Assembly (NCBI GenBank): GCA_018240325.1
Contig: JAFEFZ010000279.1
Span: 1-63,743, forward strand
Reading direction: 5' to 3'
Length of the DNA stretch: 63,743 bases
Origin: Pseudomonadota bacterium
GTDB lineage: Bacteria; Pseudomonadota; Gammaproteobacteria; Burkholderiales; Burkholderiaceae_C
A model generated the notes under the pieces. That model had not been told where the DNA came from, did not search any database, and was given only the letters and a program-made list of their open reading frames with translations. The translations under genes were made by a program, and so were the position numbers. Positions 28,194 to 38,860 of the stretch are shown in pieces; the first letter of the stretch is position 1; each line of letters opens with the position of its first letter.

Positions 28194-29111
28194 TCACGCC
28201 TGCGTGTCGGCGGTACACGCCTGCAGGCTCAACCGCTGCAGCAGATCGGCCGTGCGGCGGATCAACGGTGTGGCCTGTTTCTTCGCCGACTGCACCAGGC
28301 ACAGCGTGCTGACGATGCGGGGCGCCTCGATCGGCACGGCCACCAAGGACGCGCGCGCGCCTTCGTCGATATCCCCACGCGAGGCGCTGCCAGTCAACGC
28401 GGCGCAGCCATAACCGCCTTGCACCAGATCCAGAATCGCAGGCACGCTGGAGACTTCCCACACCACATTGAGCTTGATTTGCGAGAGTGCCGCCTGCGTC
28501 TCCATCAGCTTGCGGAAGATCTGTCCGCGCTGCGGCATGATGAGCGGGTAGTCCACGAGTCGCTCGAACGACACCGAGCTGCGCCCGGCCAGGCTGTCGG
28601 CGGGGCCTATCAGGCACAGGTTCTCCTGCAGCACCGGCGTGATTTCGATCTGCGGATGGGGTGCCGGTGAATAGACCAGCGCCAGATCCACGCGGCCCGA
28701 CACCAGCCATTCGGCAATGTTGACCGAGAAGCCCTCCAGCAACACCAGTCGCGCACGCGGCATGCCGGAGCGAAACCCGTCGATCAACGGGCGCGTGAGC
28801 CGCCGCGCCATGCTGGGCGGCAGGGCCACGGTGATGCTGCCCACGGGTTCATCGCGCTGCGCGCCCAGGTCTTCCTTGGCCAACGCCACGCGCTGCATGA
28901 TGGCGTGGCCGTGCTCCAGCAAGCGCCGCCCGGCATCGGTGGGAACGACGCCGCGGCCCGTGCGTATCAGCAACGCCACGCGCAGCTCGGTCTCCAGCGC
29001 CCGTACCTGACGGCTCAGCGCGGGCTGGGCCATGTCCAGCAGCACCGCCGCCTTGCTGAAGCTGCCGGATTCGACCACGCGGACGAAGGTGTCGATCTGC
29101 TGAAGATTCAT
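28194..29111 (-). CDS. pmdR: LysR-family regulator, probably of the 4,5-cleavage operon
   Basis: The 305-residue protein starts MNLQQIDTFVRVVESGSFSK with a LysR winged helix (QPALSRQVRALETELRVALL) and an effector-binding domain (ITVALPPSMARRLTRPLI onward). It resembles the CbbR/Nac-like branch. It is encoded downstream of pmdC on the same strand. In Comamonas the pmd operon is controlled by the LysR protein PmdR, so the same role is likely here, with protocatechuate or a ring-cleavage product as effector. The gene assignment rests on context. Confidence 0.8.
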   Translation of the reverse strand: MNLQQIDTFVRVVESGSFSKAAVLLDMAQPALSRQVRALETELRVALLIRTGRGVVPTDAGRRLLEHGHAIMQRVALAKEDLGAQRDEPVGSITVALPPSMARRLTRPLIDGFRSGMPRARLVLLEGFSVNIAEWLVSGRVDLALVYSPAPHPQIEITPVLQENLCLIGPADSLAGRSSVSFERLVDYPLIMPQRGQIFRKLMETQAALSQIKLNVVWEVSSVPAILDLVQGGYGCAALTGSASRGDIDEGARASLVAVPIEAPRIVSTLCLVQSAKKQATPLIRRTADLLQRLSLQACTADTQA

Positions 29112-29412
29112 CGCATACCTCACAACGCAAGCCATGCCATTGGCGGCTCTTCGTGACTTTCAAGAAGAGGTCGGGCCGCGCCGAGTTGCCTTGGCCCTCG
29201 CGGGGGCGCGGCGCAGCCCGGCCCTGGGGCGCTCTCAACGAGATCGCGCACTGACGGGCATGAGATCGGCGCAGCGCTCGCCGGGCAAGGACTCGAGCCG
29301 GTCGCACTCGGAGCCCGTCAGAGGTGAAGCTCCTTGAGCACGCTGCCGCTCGTGCTCGGCTCGTCGCACTTGGTCCGCAGCGTCATCGACGCATGAACAT
29401 TGGCGCTGAGGT
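29112..29412. other. GC-rich gap between pmdR and pmdC
   Basis: No gene is supported here. From about 29155 to 29395 the sequence is as GC-rich as the backbone, unlike the genes on both sides. It contains stop codons in all frames and looks like a scar or insertion. The pmdR promoter should lie near 29112-29160. Confidence 0.4.
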
Positions 29413-30360
29413 CTACGTCAACTGCAACTCCAGATCGTGCAGCACCTGGTAGCAGGGCAGTACTTGGGCCACGCTGGCGTTGGGCTCGCGGCCTTCGCGG
29501 ATGGCGGCGAAGAATTCGCGGTCCTGCAGCTCGATGCCGTTCGTGCTCACCGCGACCTGGCTCACGTCAATCTTCTCTTCCTTGCCGGTGTACAGGTCGT
29601 CATAGCGCGCGATGTAGGTGGCACTGTCGCCGATGTAGCGAAAGAAGGTACCCAGCGGGCCATCGTTGTTGAACGACAGGCTCAGCGTGCAGATGGCGCC
29701 GTTGGCGGCTTTCAGCTGGATGCTCATGTCCATGGCGATGCCCAGATCCTTGTGGATCGGGCCCTGGATGGCGTTGGCTTTGACGATGGGGCTGCCCGCC
29801 TGGTAGGCAAACAGGTCCACCGTGTGCGCCGCGTGGTGCCACAGCAGGTGATCCGTCCAGCTGCGCGGCTGGCCCAGGGCGTTCATGTTGCTGCGCCGGA
29901 AAAAGTAGGTCTGCACATCCATCTGCTGGATGTTGAACGTGCCGGCCTGGACCTTCTGGTGCACGAACTGGTGGCTCGGGTTGAAGCGGCGCGTGTGGCC
30001 GCACATGGCCACCAGGCCGGTCTGCTTTTGCAGGGCAACGACTTTCTCGCCCTCGGCCAGCACGTCGCACAGCGGAATCTCGACCTGCACATGTTTGCCC
30101 GCCTCCAGGCAGGCGATGCTCTGGCTCGCGTGCATCTGCGTGGGCGTGCACAGGATGACGGCGTCCACCTCGTCGATGGCCAGGCTGTCGGCCAGTTCGG
30201 TGCTCACGTGCGGGATGCCGTATCGATCGGCCACCTCCCGAGTCTTGCCCAGGTCACGGCTGACGAGCGAGACGACCTCGACGTCATCGATGTTCTTGAT
30301 GCCGTCCAGGTGCTTGATGCCGAACGCTCCGGCGCCGGCGAGGGCGACTTTGATGGTCAT
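29413..30360 (-). CDS. pmdC: 4-Carboxy-2-hydroxymuconate-6-semialdehyde dehydrogenase
   Basis: The 315-residue NAD(P)-dependent oxidoreductase of the Gfo/Idh/MocA fold starts IKVALAGAGAFGIKHLDGI, with the nucleotide-binding GxGxxG. It has the EIPLCDVLAEGE segment that holds the catalytic-lysine position of this fold. It matches LigC/PmdC, which oxidises the hemiacetal of 4-carboxy-2-hydroxymuconate semialdehyde to 2-pyrone-4,6-dicarboxylate. It is the last gene of the operon, 16 bases after the dioxygenase. Confidence 0.93.
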   Translation of the reverse strand: MTIKVALAGAGAFGIKHLDGIKNIDDVEVVSLVSRDLGKTREVADRYGIPHVSTELADSLAIDEVDAVILCTPTQMHASQSIACLEAGKHVQVEIPLCDVLAEGEKVVALQKQTGLVAMCGHTRRFNPSHQFVHQKVQAGTFNIQQMDVQTYFFRRSNMNALGQPRSWTDHLLWHHAAHTVDLFAYQAGSPIVKANAIQGPIHKDLGIAMDMSIQLKAANGAICTLSLSFNNDGPLGTFFRYIGDSATYIARYDDLYTGKEEKIDVSQVAVSTNGIELQDREFFAAIREGREPNASVAQVLPCYQVLHDLELQLT

Positions 30361-30376
30361 GGTGATCAGTCCTTGC

Positions 30377-32690
<2,314 letters not shown>

Positions 32691-32699
32691 GGCGGCCCT

Positions 32700-33383
32700 T
32701 CAGTCGATGTAGCGCAGGCCGGCCTTGGCCAGGGGCTCGCGCATTTGGTACATGTCCAGACCCAGCACGCCGCTGGCCAGCTTCTCGCGCTTCTCGCCCT
32801 CGAAGCTCTCGCGCTTTTGCGCGGCGGCCAGGGTTTCCACGGCTCGGGCGGCGGGCACGCAGACCACGCCGTCGTCGTCGGCCACGATGACGTCGCCGGG
32901 GGTGACCCACATTCCGGCGCAGACGACGGGGATGTTCACCGAGCCCAGGGTGGCCTTGATGGTGCCCTTGCTGCTGATGGCCTTGCTCCAGACGGGAAAG
33001 TCCATGTCCTGCAGCGTCCTCACGTCACGCACGCCGGCGTCGATGACGAGCGCCCGGGCGCCGCGCGCCTGGAAACTGGTCGCCAGCAGGTCACCAAAGT
33101 AGCCGTCGGTGCATTCGCTGGTGACGGCGGCGACCACGATGTCGCCGGGCTGAATCTGCTCGGCCACGACGTGCATCATCCAGTTGTCCCCGGGTTGCAG
33201 CAGCACAGTCACTGCCGTGCCGGAGACCTGTTTGCCCGGGAAGATGGGGCGCATATAGGGCTTGAGCAGGCCGACGCGGCCCATGGCCTCGTGCACGGTG
33301 GCCGATCCCAGGGCGGCCAGACCGTCGGCGGCGGCGCGGTCGGCGCGCCGGATGTTGCGGTAGACGACTCCGAGTTCGTACAT
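32700..33383 (-). CDS. pmdF: 4-Carboxy-4-hydroxy-2-oxoadipate aldolase/oxaloacetate decarboxylase
   Basis: The 227-residue protein of the RraA/HMG-aldolase fold has [22 protein letters not shown] and the metal-binding [16 protein letters not shown] region. It corresponds to LigK/PmdF, which splits 4-carboxy-4-hydroxy-2-oxoadipate into pyruvate and oxaloacetate using a divalent metal and can decarboxylate oxaloacetate. It lies between pmdE and pmdD, as in Comamonas. Confidence 0.94.
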   Translation of the reverse strand: MYELGVVYRNIRRADRAAADGLAALGSATVHEAMGRVGLLKPYMRPIFPGKQVSGTAVTVLLQPGDNWMMHVVAEQIQPGDIVVAAVTSECTDGYFGDLLATSFQARGARALVIDAGVRDVRTLQDMDFPVWSKAISSKGTIKATLGSVNIPVVCAGMWVTPGDVIVADDDGVVCVPAARAVETLAAAQKRESFEGEKREKLASGVLGLDMYQMREPLAKAGLRYID

Positions 33384-33401
33384 GTCGTTCTCCTGGTGAA
33401 G

Positions 33402-34430
33402 TTACAGGCCCTTGGCCTCGAGCGCCGCATCCAGGCGCGTGAACACGCGGCGCGCATTGCCTTCATAGACCATGTGCTTTTCCTCGGCCGTGAGGTTTTG
33501 CGTGGCCTCGATGTAGCGCTTGGTGTCGTCGTAGTAGTGGCCGGTCTGGGGGTCGATACCGCGCACGGCGCCGATCATTTCGCTGGCGAACAGGATGTTC
33601 TTGGTGGGAATCACCTCGGTCAGCAGATTGATGCCGGGCTGGTGGTACACGCAGGTGTCGAAGTAGATGTTGTTCAGCAGGTGCTCGTCGAGCAGGGGCT
33701 TCTTCAGTTCCTGCGCCAGGCCCCGGTAGCGGCCCCAGTGGTAGGGCGCCGCGCCGCCGCCGTGGGGGATCAGGAACTTCAGCGTCGGGAAGTCCTTGAA
33801 CAAATCGCCCTGGATGAGCTGCATCACCGCCGTGGTGTCGGCATTGATGTAATGCGCGCCCGTGGTGTGGAAGCACGCGTTGCAGCTGGTGGAGACGTGG
33901 ATCATCGCGGGGATGTCGTACTCGACCATCTTTTCGTAGATGGGGTACCAGCTGCGGTCGGTCAGCGGCGGGCTGGTCCAGTGGCCGCCCGAAGGGTCGG
34001 GGTTGAGGTTGATGCCCACGTTGCCGAACTGCTCGACGCACTTGACCAGCTCGGGGATGCAGGTGGCGGGGTCCACTCCGGGCGACTGCGGCAGCATCGC
34101 GACCGGAATGAAGTAGTCAGGAAAGAGCTGGGAGACGCGATGGCACAGCTCGTTGCAGATGGCCGCCCAGGTGCTTGACGTCTGAAAGTCGCCGATGTGG
34201 TGCGCCATGAACGACGCGCGCGGGCTGAACAGCGTGAGATCCAAGCCGCGCTCCTTCATCAGGCGCAGCTGGTTGCTCTCGATGGTTTCGCGGATGTCGT
34301 CGTCGCTGATTTTCAGTTCTGACACCTTGGGCTGCCGGCTCGGATCTTCGAGTGCCGCGATCTGGCGGTTGCGCCACTCGCCGAGCGCGGCAGGCGCGGT
34401 GGTGTAGTGGCCGTGAACGTCGATGATCAT
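33402..34430 (-). CDS. pmdE: 4-Oxalomesaconate hydratase
   Basis: The 342-residue amidohydrolase-fold protein begins MIIDVHGHYTTAPAAL with the first HxH metal motif. Further metal-site histidines lie in MIHVSTSCNACFHTTG and KFLIPHGGGAAPYHWGR. LigJ/PmdE hydrates 4-oxalomesaconate to 4-carboxy-4-hydroxy-2-oxoadipate. The ATG at 34430 was chosen since it begins homology; an upstream codon at 34508 would overlap the transporter stop. Length fits LigJ (about 341). Confidence 0.94.
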   Translation of the reverse strand: MIIDVHGHYTTAPAALGEWRNRQIAALEDPSRQPKVSELKISDDDIRETIESNQLRLMKERGLDLTLFSPRASFMAHHIGDFQTSSTWAAICNELCHRVSQLFPDYFIPVAMLPQSPGVDPATCIPELVKCVEQFGNVGINLNPDPSGGHWTSPPLTDRSWYPIYEKMVEYDIPAMIHVSTSCNACFHTTGAHYINADTTAVMQLIQGDLFKDFPTLKFLIPHGGGAAPYHWGRYRGLAQELKKPLLDEHLLNNIYFDTCVYHQPGINLLTEVIPTKNILFASEMIGAVRGIDPQTGHYYDDTKRYIEATQNLTAEEKHMVYEGNARRVFTRLDAALEAKGL

Positions 34431-34508
34431 GAAAATCTCCTGTTCGAAAAATCGGAAGAATCCGGCGGGCCCATTCAGCGAGCCCACCTCTTTCCGGGAC
34501 GGTGTCAC

Positions 34509-35873
34509 TCAAGCCGCAGGCTTGGGCGTTGTCGCTTTTTTCATGACCAGCCTGGGCGCCGTCGCTTGCTTTGCAACCAGAGCCGCAGCAGCGATCAGGC
34601 CGGGAATCGCGACCACGGTGAAGATCTGGCTGAAGCTCAGACTGCGCGAAGCCAGCTCGGCCACCAGAAACGAACCTGCAATGCCGCCAAAACGGCCCAC
34701 ACCCAGCATCCAGGCGACACCCGTGGCACGGCCGCTGGTGGGATAGAAGGCGGCTGCAAGCGCGGGCATGGAAGACTGTGCGGTATTCATGAGCGTACCG
34801 GCAACAAAAACGGAAGCCACCAGCCAGCCCAGGTTGGCACTCGCCTGGCCGATCCACCAGATAGACGCTGCGGTCAGCACATAGCCCACGGCGATGATGC
34901 GGTCGGCATTGAAGCGATCCATGAGCCAGCCGAAGAACACGGCGCCCACGCCCCCCAGCGGAAACAGCGCCGCCACCAGTGTCGCCACCTTGGGATCGAG
35001 CCCGGTCTCCTTGAAAAGAACCGGCATCCAGTTGATCAGCGCGTAGAAGATGACCAGCCCCATGAAATACGCGATCCACAGCATGATCGTGCCGACGCCG
35101 TACTGCTTGGACAGTACAACGCCGATGCCGCTCCTGCCTTGCACGTCGACCTTGTTCTCGGTCATCACGAACTGCTGCACATGTTGCACGGCAGCGCCGG
35201 CAATGCGCGTCAGCGGCTTGCGGATGCGATCGGCTGAATAGCCCTTGGCCACCATGTAGCGCACGGATTCGGGCAGCAGCCATACCAACAGCACCACCAG
35301 CACCAGCGGGGCAATGCCGCCCAGGTGCAGCACGCTGCGCCAGCCCAGGTGCGGAATCATCCATGCAGCCAGAAAGCCGCCGAAGGCCGCGCCCAATGGG
35401 AAACCGCAGAACATCGCGTTCGTGATGGTGGAGCGGCGGCTGTCGGGACAGTACTCGCTCATCATCGTCACGGCATTGGGCATGGCGGCACCCAGCCCCA
35501 AACCGGTCACGAAGCGCCACGCGGTCAGGCTGTGCAAGTCATGGGCGTAGCCCGAGATCAGGCAGGCGATGGCAAACACCAACACGGAAGTCACCAGCAC
35601 GGCCTTGCGACCGAACCTGTCGGCCAGGGGGCCCGAGCTCATGGCGCCACCGGCCAGCCCGAACAGCGCAGCACTCAGCACCGGCCCCAGATCAGCCTTG
35701 GCCACACCCCACTCGGCGATCAGCGACGGAGCGATATAGCCGATGGCTGCCGTGTCGAAGCCGTCGAGCAGGACGATAAGAAAACACAGGGTGAAAATCA
35801 CCCATTGGTAGCCCGAGAACGGGTGCTCGTTGAGCACGGTCTGCACGTTGGTGGGTGCATTGCTGCCTGTCAT
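34509..35873 (-). CDS. pmdK: Aromatic acid:proton symporter, major facilitator superfamily
   Basis: The 454-residue inner-membrane transporter has about twelve helices and MFS signatures: DGFDTAAIGYIAPSLIAEWG in helix 1, with the acidic DGFD motif of the aromatic acid symporter family, and GPLADRFGRKAVL between helices 2 and 3. PcaK/PmdK proteins import protocatechuate or 4-hydroxybenzoate with protons. It is the second gene of the operon. Confidence 0.92.
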   Translation of the reverse strand: MTGSNAPTNVQTVLNEHPFSGYQWVIFTLCFLIVLLDGFDTAAIGYIAPSLIAEWGVAKADLGPVLSAALFGLAGGAMSSGPLADRFGRKAVLVTSVLVFAIACLISGYAHDLHSLTAWRFVTGLGLGAAMPNAVTMMSEYCPDSRRSTITNAMFCGFPLGAAFGGFLAAWMIPHLGWRSVLHLGGIAPLVLVVLLVWLLPESVRYMVAKGYSADRIRKPLTRIAGAAVQHVQQFVMTENKVDVQGRSGIGVVLSKQYGVGTIMLWIAYFMGLVIFYALINWMPVLFKETGLDPKVATLVAALFPLGGVGAVFFGWLMDRFNADRIIAVGYVLTAASIWWIGQASANLGWLVASVFVAGTLMNTAQSSMPALAAAFYPTSGRATGVAWMLGVGRFGGIAGSFLVAELASRSLSFSQIFTVVAIPGLIAAAALVAKQATAPRLVMKKATTPKPAA

Positions 35874-35918
35874 GGTTTGTCTCCTGTCAAGAATTCCTGG
35901 TCAACGAATGCCGTCGCC

Positions 35919-36611
35919 TCAAATGGGCGCCATGCCCTGGCGCCGCTTGGCGTCGGCCGCCTCGGGTGAGGCCATGAAGGCGAGTACGCGGCGCGCGGCG
36001 CCGGCGTTCGGGGTGCCCTGCACCACAGCAGCGCCAAACACCGTGTCGATGGCAATGGCCGGCGGCAAGGGGCCGACGATGCGGATGCCCGGCACATGGA
36101 TGAGTTCGGCCAGCTGCTGGAAGCCCAGCGCCACCTGGCCCCGCGCGACCAGCGCCCCCACAGGCACGCTGGGCTGCGCCTGCACGGTGCGCGCCGCGAT
36201 CTGCTCGGCAATGCCCCAGCGCGCGAACAGCGCCTGCAGCGCCACGCCGCTGGGCCCCGTCGAGTAACCAATGCTGGGCGCCGCCAGCACCGCGGTGCGC
36301 ACGGCCTCTTCCGAGGAGATGTCCGGCAGCGCAGCAGCCGCGGGTACGGCCACCGCCGTGGCCGAGCGCATCAGCGGCAGCACGCTGCCTGCCGCCACGC
36401 GGCCTGCAGCCTGCAGCTTGGCCAGGGCGTCGGACGCCAGAAACACCAGGTCGAAAGACTCTTGCCCCGCCTGCACGCGCCGCGCCGCATCCACGCCACC
36501 TACCGACTCGATGGAAACCGGCTCGCCGCCGCGGGCCTGCCAATCAGCCGCCAGTTCGGCCAGGGCCTGGCGCGTGGCCATGGACGAAATGCCGTGGAGA
36601 AGGGGTTGCAT
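35919..36611 (-). CDS. ModA-like substrate-binding-domain protein, first gene of the pmd operon
   Basis: The 230-residue protein has a type-II periplasmic binding fold similar to molybdate-binding ModA (DLVFLASDALAKLQAAGRV, GYSTGPSGVALQALFARWGI, GALVARGQVALGFQQLAELI). No signal peptide precedes the fold, so it may stay in the cytoplasm, unlike ModA. It takes the position called pmdU in the Comamonas pmdUKEFDABC operon. Its role could be ligand sensing or tautomerisation of an intermediate, but nothing in the sequence proves either. Confidence 0.7.
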   Translation of the reverse strand: MQPLLHGISSMATRQALAELAADWQARGGEPVSIESVGGVDAARRVQAGQESFDLVFLASDALAKLQAAGRVAAGSVLPLMRSATAVAVPAAAALPDISSEEAVRTAVLAAPSIGYSTGPSGVALQALFARWGIAEQIAARTVQAQPSVPVGALVARGQVALGFQQLAELIHVPGIRIVGPLPPAIAIDTVFGAAVVQGTPNAGAARRVLAFMASPEAADAKRRQGMAPI

Positions 36612-36954
36612 GGCTTGTCTCGTGCCTGTTGATATCGATCTGGGCACGATTGTGGGCAGGCGCCTACCGCCGAGGTAGCCCAGGCAGGGCGCTAGCAGCT
36701 ATGCCGCATCGGCATGAATGGCGCGCACCGCTCTGCGGCCCAGGAAAATCTCGAGCACCACCCGATTTGCCGGCAGTGCACGCGACGCCGCCCGCTTCAT
36801 CGCCCCTCAGGGCCGAGGTCGGTCGGCGTTGCAGCGCGTCGCCCTGCCGCTGCAGCTTCCGGCCGCCCCATCAGCGCGAACCCAGGCCCATCAGCCGGGC
36901 CGAGCCGCGAAGGCTCCTGCCGAAGCTGCCTCCTCCTCGTCCGGTCCGCATGGG
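36612..36954. other. Gap upstream of the pmd operon
   Basis: No gene is supported. The pmd operon promoter should lie within about 100 bases of 36611 on the minus strand; no strong hexamers were fixed by eye. The sequence returns to backbone-like GC here. Confidence 0.4.
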
Positions 36955-37327
36955 TTCGCTTCGAACACCGGCACGCGCGGCGATGTGGTGCGCAGGTTGC
37001 GATGGGACTGCGGGATGCGCGTCGGCGAACTGGGCGTCAATGTGTTCGGGGTGCCTGCGGCGACCGTGCAGCGGCGCAAGAGGTCGCGGCTTCTGGTCTG
37101 CAGCGGCGTGGCGCAGTCCGTCGTCGACCCCGTGCACAGCGAGCACGACGAGTTCGTGTTCGTCTATCGTCGGCCGAAGCAGGACGGCGCAGCCAGGCGC
37201 GATCCGCATCCGGCCGAGACGATGAACAACACGGCTTGGCAGCGGGTGCGGCGCGAAGCCGGCCGGGGTGGCCTACACGTCCACGACCTGCTGCACACCG
37301 CCGGCATGCGCTTGCGGGATCAGGGAA
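36955..37327 (+). pseudogene. Degenerate tyrosine recombinase (phage/island integrase) remnant
   Basis: The frame reads FASNTGTRGDVVRRLRWDCG, MNNTAWQRVRREAG and HVHDLLHTAGMRLRDQG. These match the catalytic half of a phage-type integrase, including the second active-site box, normally HDLRHTFGMRLR. The conserved arginine is replaced by leucine (HDLLHT) and the final His/Trp-Tyr part is missing. It lies 160 bases from a tRNA-Arg gene, a common integration site. Confidence 0.8.
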
Positions 37328-37440
37328 GACACCGGCCTTTGGAACGAGAGCCCAGCGACGTTGAAGCTCGCAGCACAGGCGGCGCGGCGCGGGCCCCGCA
37401 GGCGTCCCGCAGGAGCCCGCAAGAGTCCCGCAGCAAACGG

Positions 37441-37474
37441 CAGCGGCCCAGACGCTCGCGCGTCTGGGCCGCTG
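37441..37474. terminator. Perfect 14-base inverted repeat beyond the tRNA-Arg 3' end
   Basis: CAGCGGCCCAGACG and CGTCTGGGCCGCTG form a 14-base-pair stem around a 6-base loop. It lies 16 bases beyond the tRNA 3' end and could terminate tRNA transcription, although the T-run (TTTTT) precedes the hairpin on the minus strand. It may instead be part of the island junction. Confidence 0.55.
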
Positions 37475-37490
37475 ATTCAGAAGGAAAAAC

Positions 37491-37567
37491 TGGCGCGGCT
37501 GGCAGGAATCGAACCCACGACCCCTTGGTTCGTAGCCAAGTACTCTATCCAGCTGAGCTACAGCCGC
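37491..37567 (-). tRNA. tRNA-Arg (anticodon ACG)
   Basis: On the minus strand, GCGGCTG pairs with CAGCCGC to form a 7-base acceptor stem, followed by a G discriminator and an encoded CCA. The D-arm (AGCTCAGCTGGATAGAGT), anticodon arm with loop CTACGAA, and T-arm (GTGGGTTCGATTCC) are all present. The anticodon ACG reads arginine CGN codons. The lower-coordinate side (3' end) faces the integrase remnant, the usual side for island insertion. Confidence 0.97.
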
Positions 37568-37583
37568 GAAGCGCGAAATTATA

Positions 37584-38831
37584 TCAGTCGATGCGCGCCG
37601 CGGCCCAGGCGCAGGCGTTGGCGCGCTCGGTGTCGCCTTCCTGTTCGGCCAGTTGCGCCAGTGCGCGCCAGGAGCGCCGCCGCGGCAGCGCGGGCAGCGT
37701 CTGGGCCTGAGCCGCCTGCTCCAGCGGCCGCCGCGCCTTGCCCCACAACTGACGCTCGACCAGCGCCGCACCCACCGCCGCCGCCACCGCCGGGTCGTTC
37801 GGCAGCGCAGCGGCCGCGGCGTCGAGCGGGGCCAGCCAGTCCGAGCCGATGCCTTCACGGCACTCCAGCAGCGCGAGCGCGACCGCGCGGCGCTCGTCGG
37901 GCGCCAGTTGCGCGATCTGGTCCCAGTACGGGCGCAGCCACTCGCGGCCTTCGGCCGGCACGCCGAAGCCGGCGGCCCGGATCGCCGCACGCGCGGCGAC
38001 GGCCGCATCGCGGCGATCGGCCGCATCGAGCTGCTGCCAGGTGCGGCGCAGCGTGTCGGCGTCGCGCGCCGCCTCCAGTGCCTCCAGCGCCAGCGTGCGC
38101 AGCAGGCTCTTGGCCGCCTCCGGCGAGAAGGCCTGGTGCTTGGCCAGCAGCCGCGCCGTCTGCAGCGCCGCCAGCGGTTGCTGCGTCAGGCGCTGCGCCA
38201 GCAGCCGCAGCCGCAGCGCCTGGGTACGCCGGGCGACGCCGCCGGGCAGTTCGCCGAGTTGTGCGATCGCGCCGGCGGCGTCGCGATCGTCGATCGCCCA
38301 TTCGGCCGCCAGCAGCCGCACGCCTTCGTCGATCGGCCGCGCCGCCGAGCCGCGCCGCAGCAGGCCGGCCATCTGCTGCATCAGCTCGTCGCGCCTGGGC
38401 CGGTCCTGCAGGCGGTGCAGGCTGGCCGCCGCGAGCAGGTGCGCGAGCAGCCGGAATTCGGCGTCGGCCCGCAGCGCCTCGGTCTCGTCCTGGATCTCCA
38501 GCGCGCGCTGCGCCGCGCGGTGCGCGCGGCTGTAGCGCGCGGCAAAGTACTCGGCGAAACCCTCGCGCAGCCGCGCCTGCGCCGCGCGCTCGTTGCGCAG
38601 CTGGCGCCATTCGTGCGCGCGCTGCGGCAGGCTGAGCAGGCGCGCGATCGAGCGCGCCGCCAGCATCAGCAGCGCGCAGGCCAGCAGCACCAGCACGACG
38701 AACAGGTTCAGCGACAGGTCGGTACGCCAGTGGCCGAAATACAGGCTCACGAGGCCGTCGTTGCGGCCCAGCGTCATCGCCGCGACCACTGCCGCCACGA
38801 ACAGCAGCACGAGCCAGATGACGCTGCGCAT
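37584..38831 (-). CDS. hemY: HemY-like haem-biosynthesis-associated TPR protein
   Basis: The 415-residue protein has two N-terminal membrane helices (VIWLVLLFVAAVVAAMTLG and LFVVLVLLACALLMLAA) and a helical tetratricopeptide-like C-terminal region. This is the proteobacterial HemY_N protein, distinct from protoporphyrinogen oxidase. Its exact role in late tetrapyrrole synthesis is unsettled. It is the last gene of hemC-hemD-hemX-hemY. Confidence 0.9.
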   Translation of the reverse strand: MRSVIWLVLLFVAAVVAAMTLGRNDGLVSLYFGHWRTDLSLNLFVVLVLLACALLMLAARSIARLLSLPQRAHEWRQLRNERAAQARLREGFAEYFAARYSRAHRAAQRALEIQDETEALRADAEFRLLAHLLAAASLHRLQDRPRRDELMQQMAGLLRRGSAARPIDEGVRLLAAEWAIDDRDAAGAIAQLGELPGGVARRTQALRLRLLAQRLTQQPLAALQTARLLAKHQAFSPEAAKSLLRTLALEALEAARDADTLRRTWQQLDAADRRDAAVAARAAIRAAGFGVPAEGREWLRPYWDQIAQLAPDERRAVALALLECREGIGSDWLAPLDAAAAALPNDPAVAAAVGAALVERQLWGKARRPLEQAAQAQTLPALPRRRSWRALAQLAEQEGDTERANACAWAAARID

Positions 38832-38860
38832 CGCCGTGCCCCGCCTTGCGCCGGCTCGCG

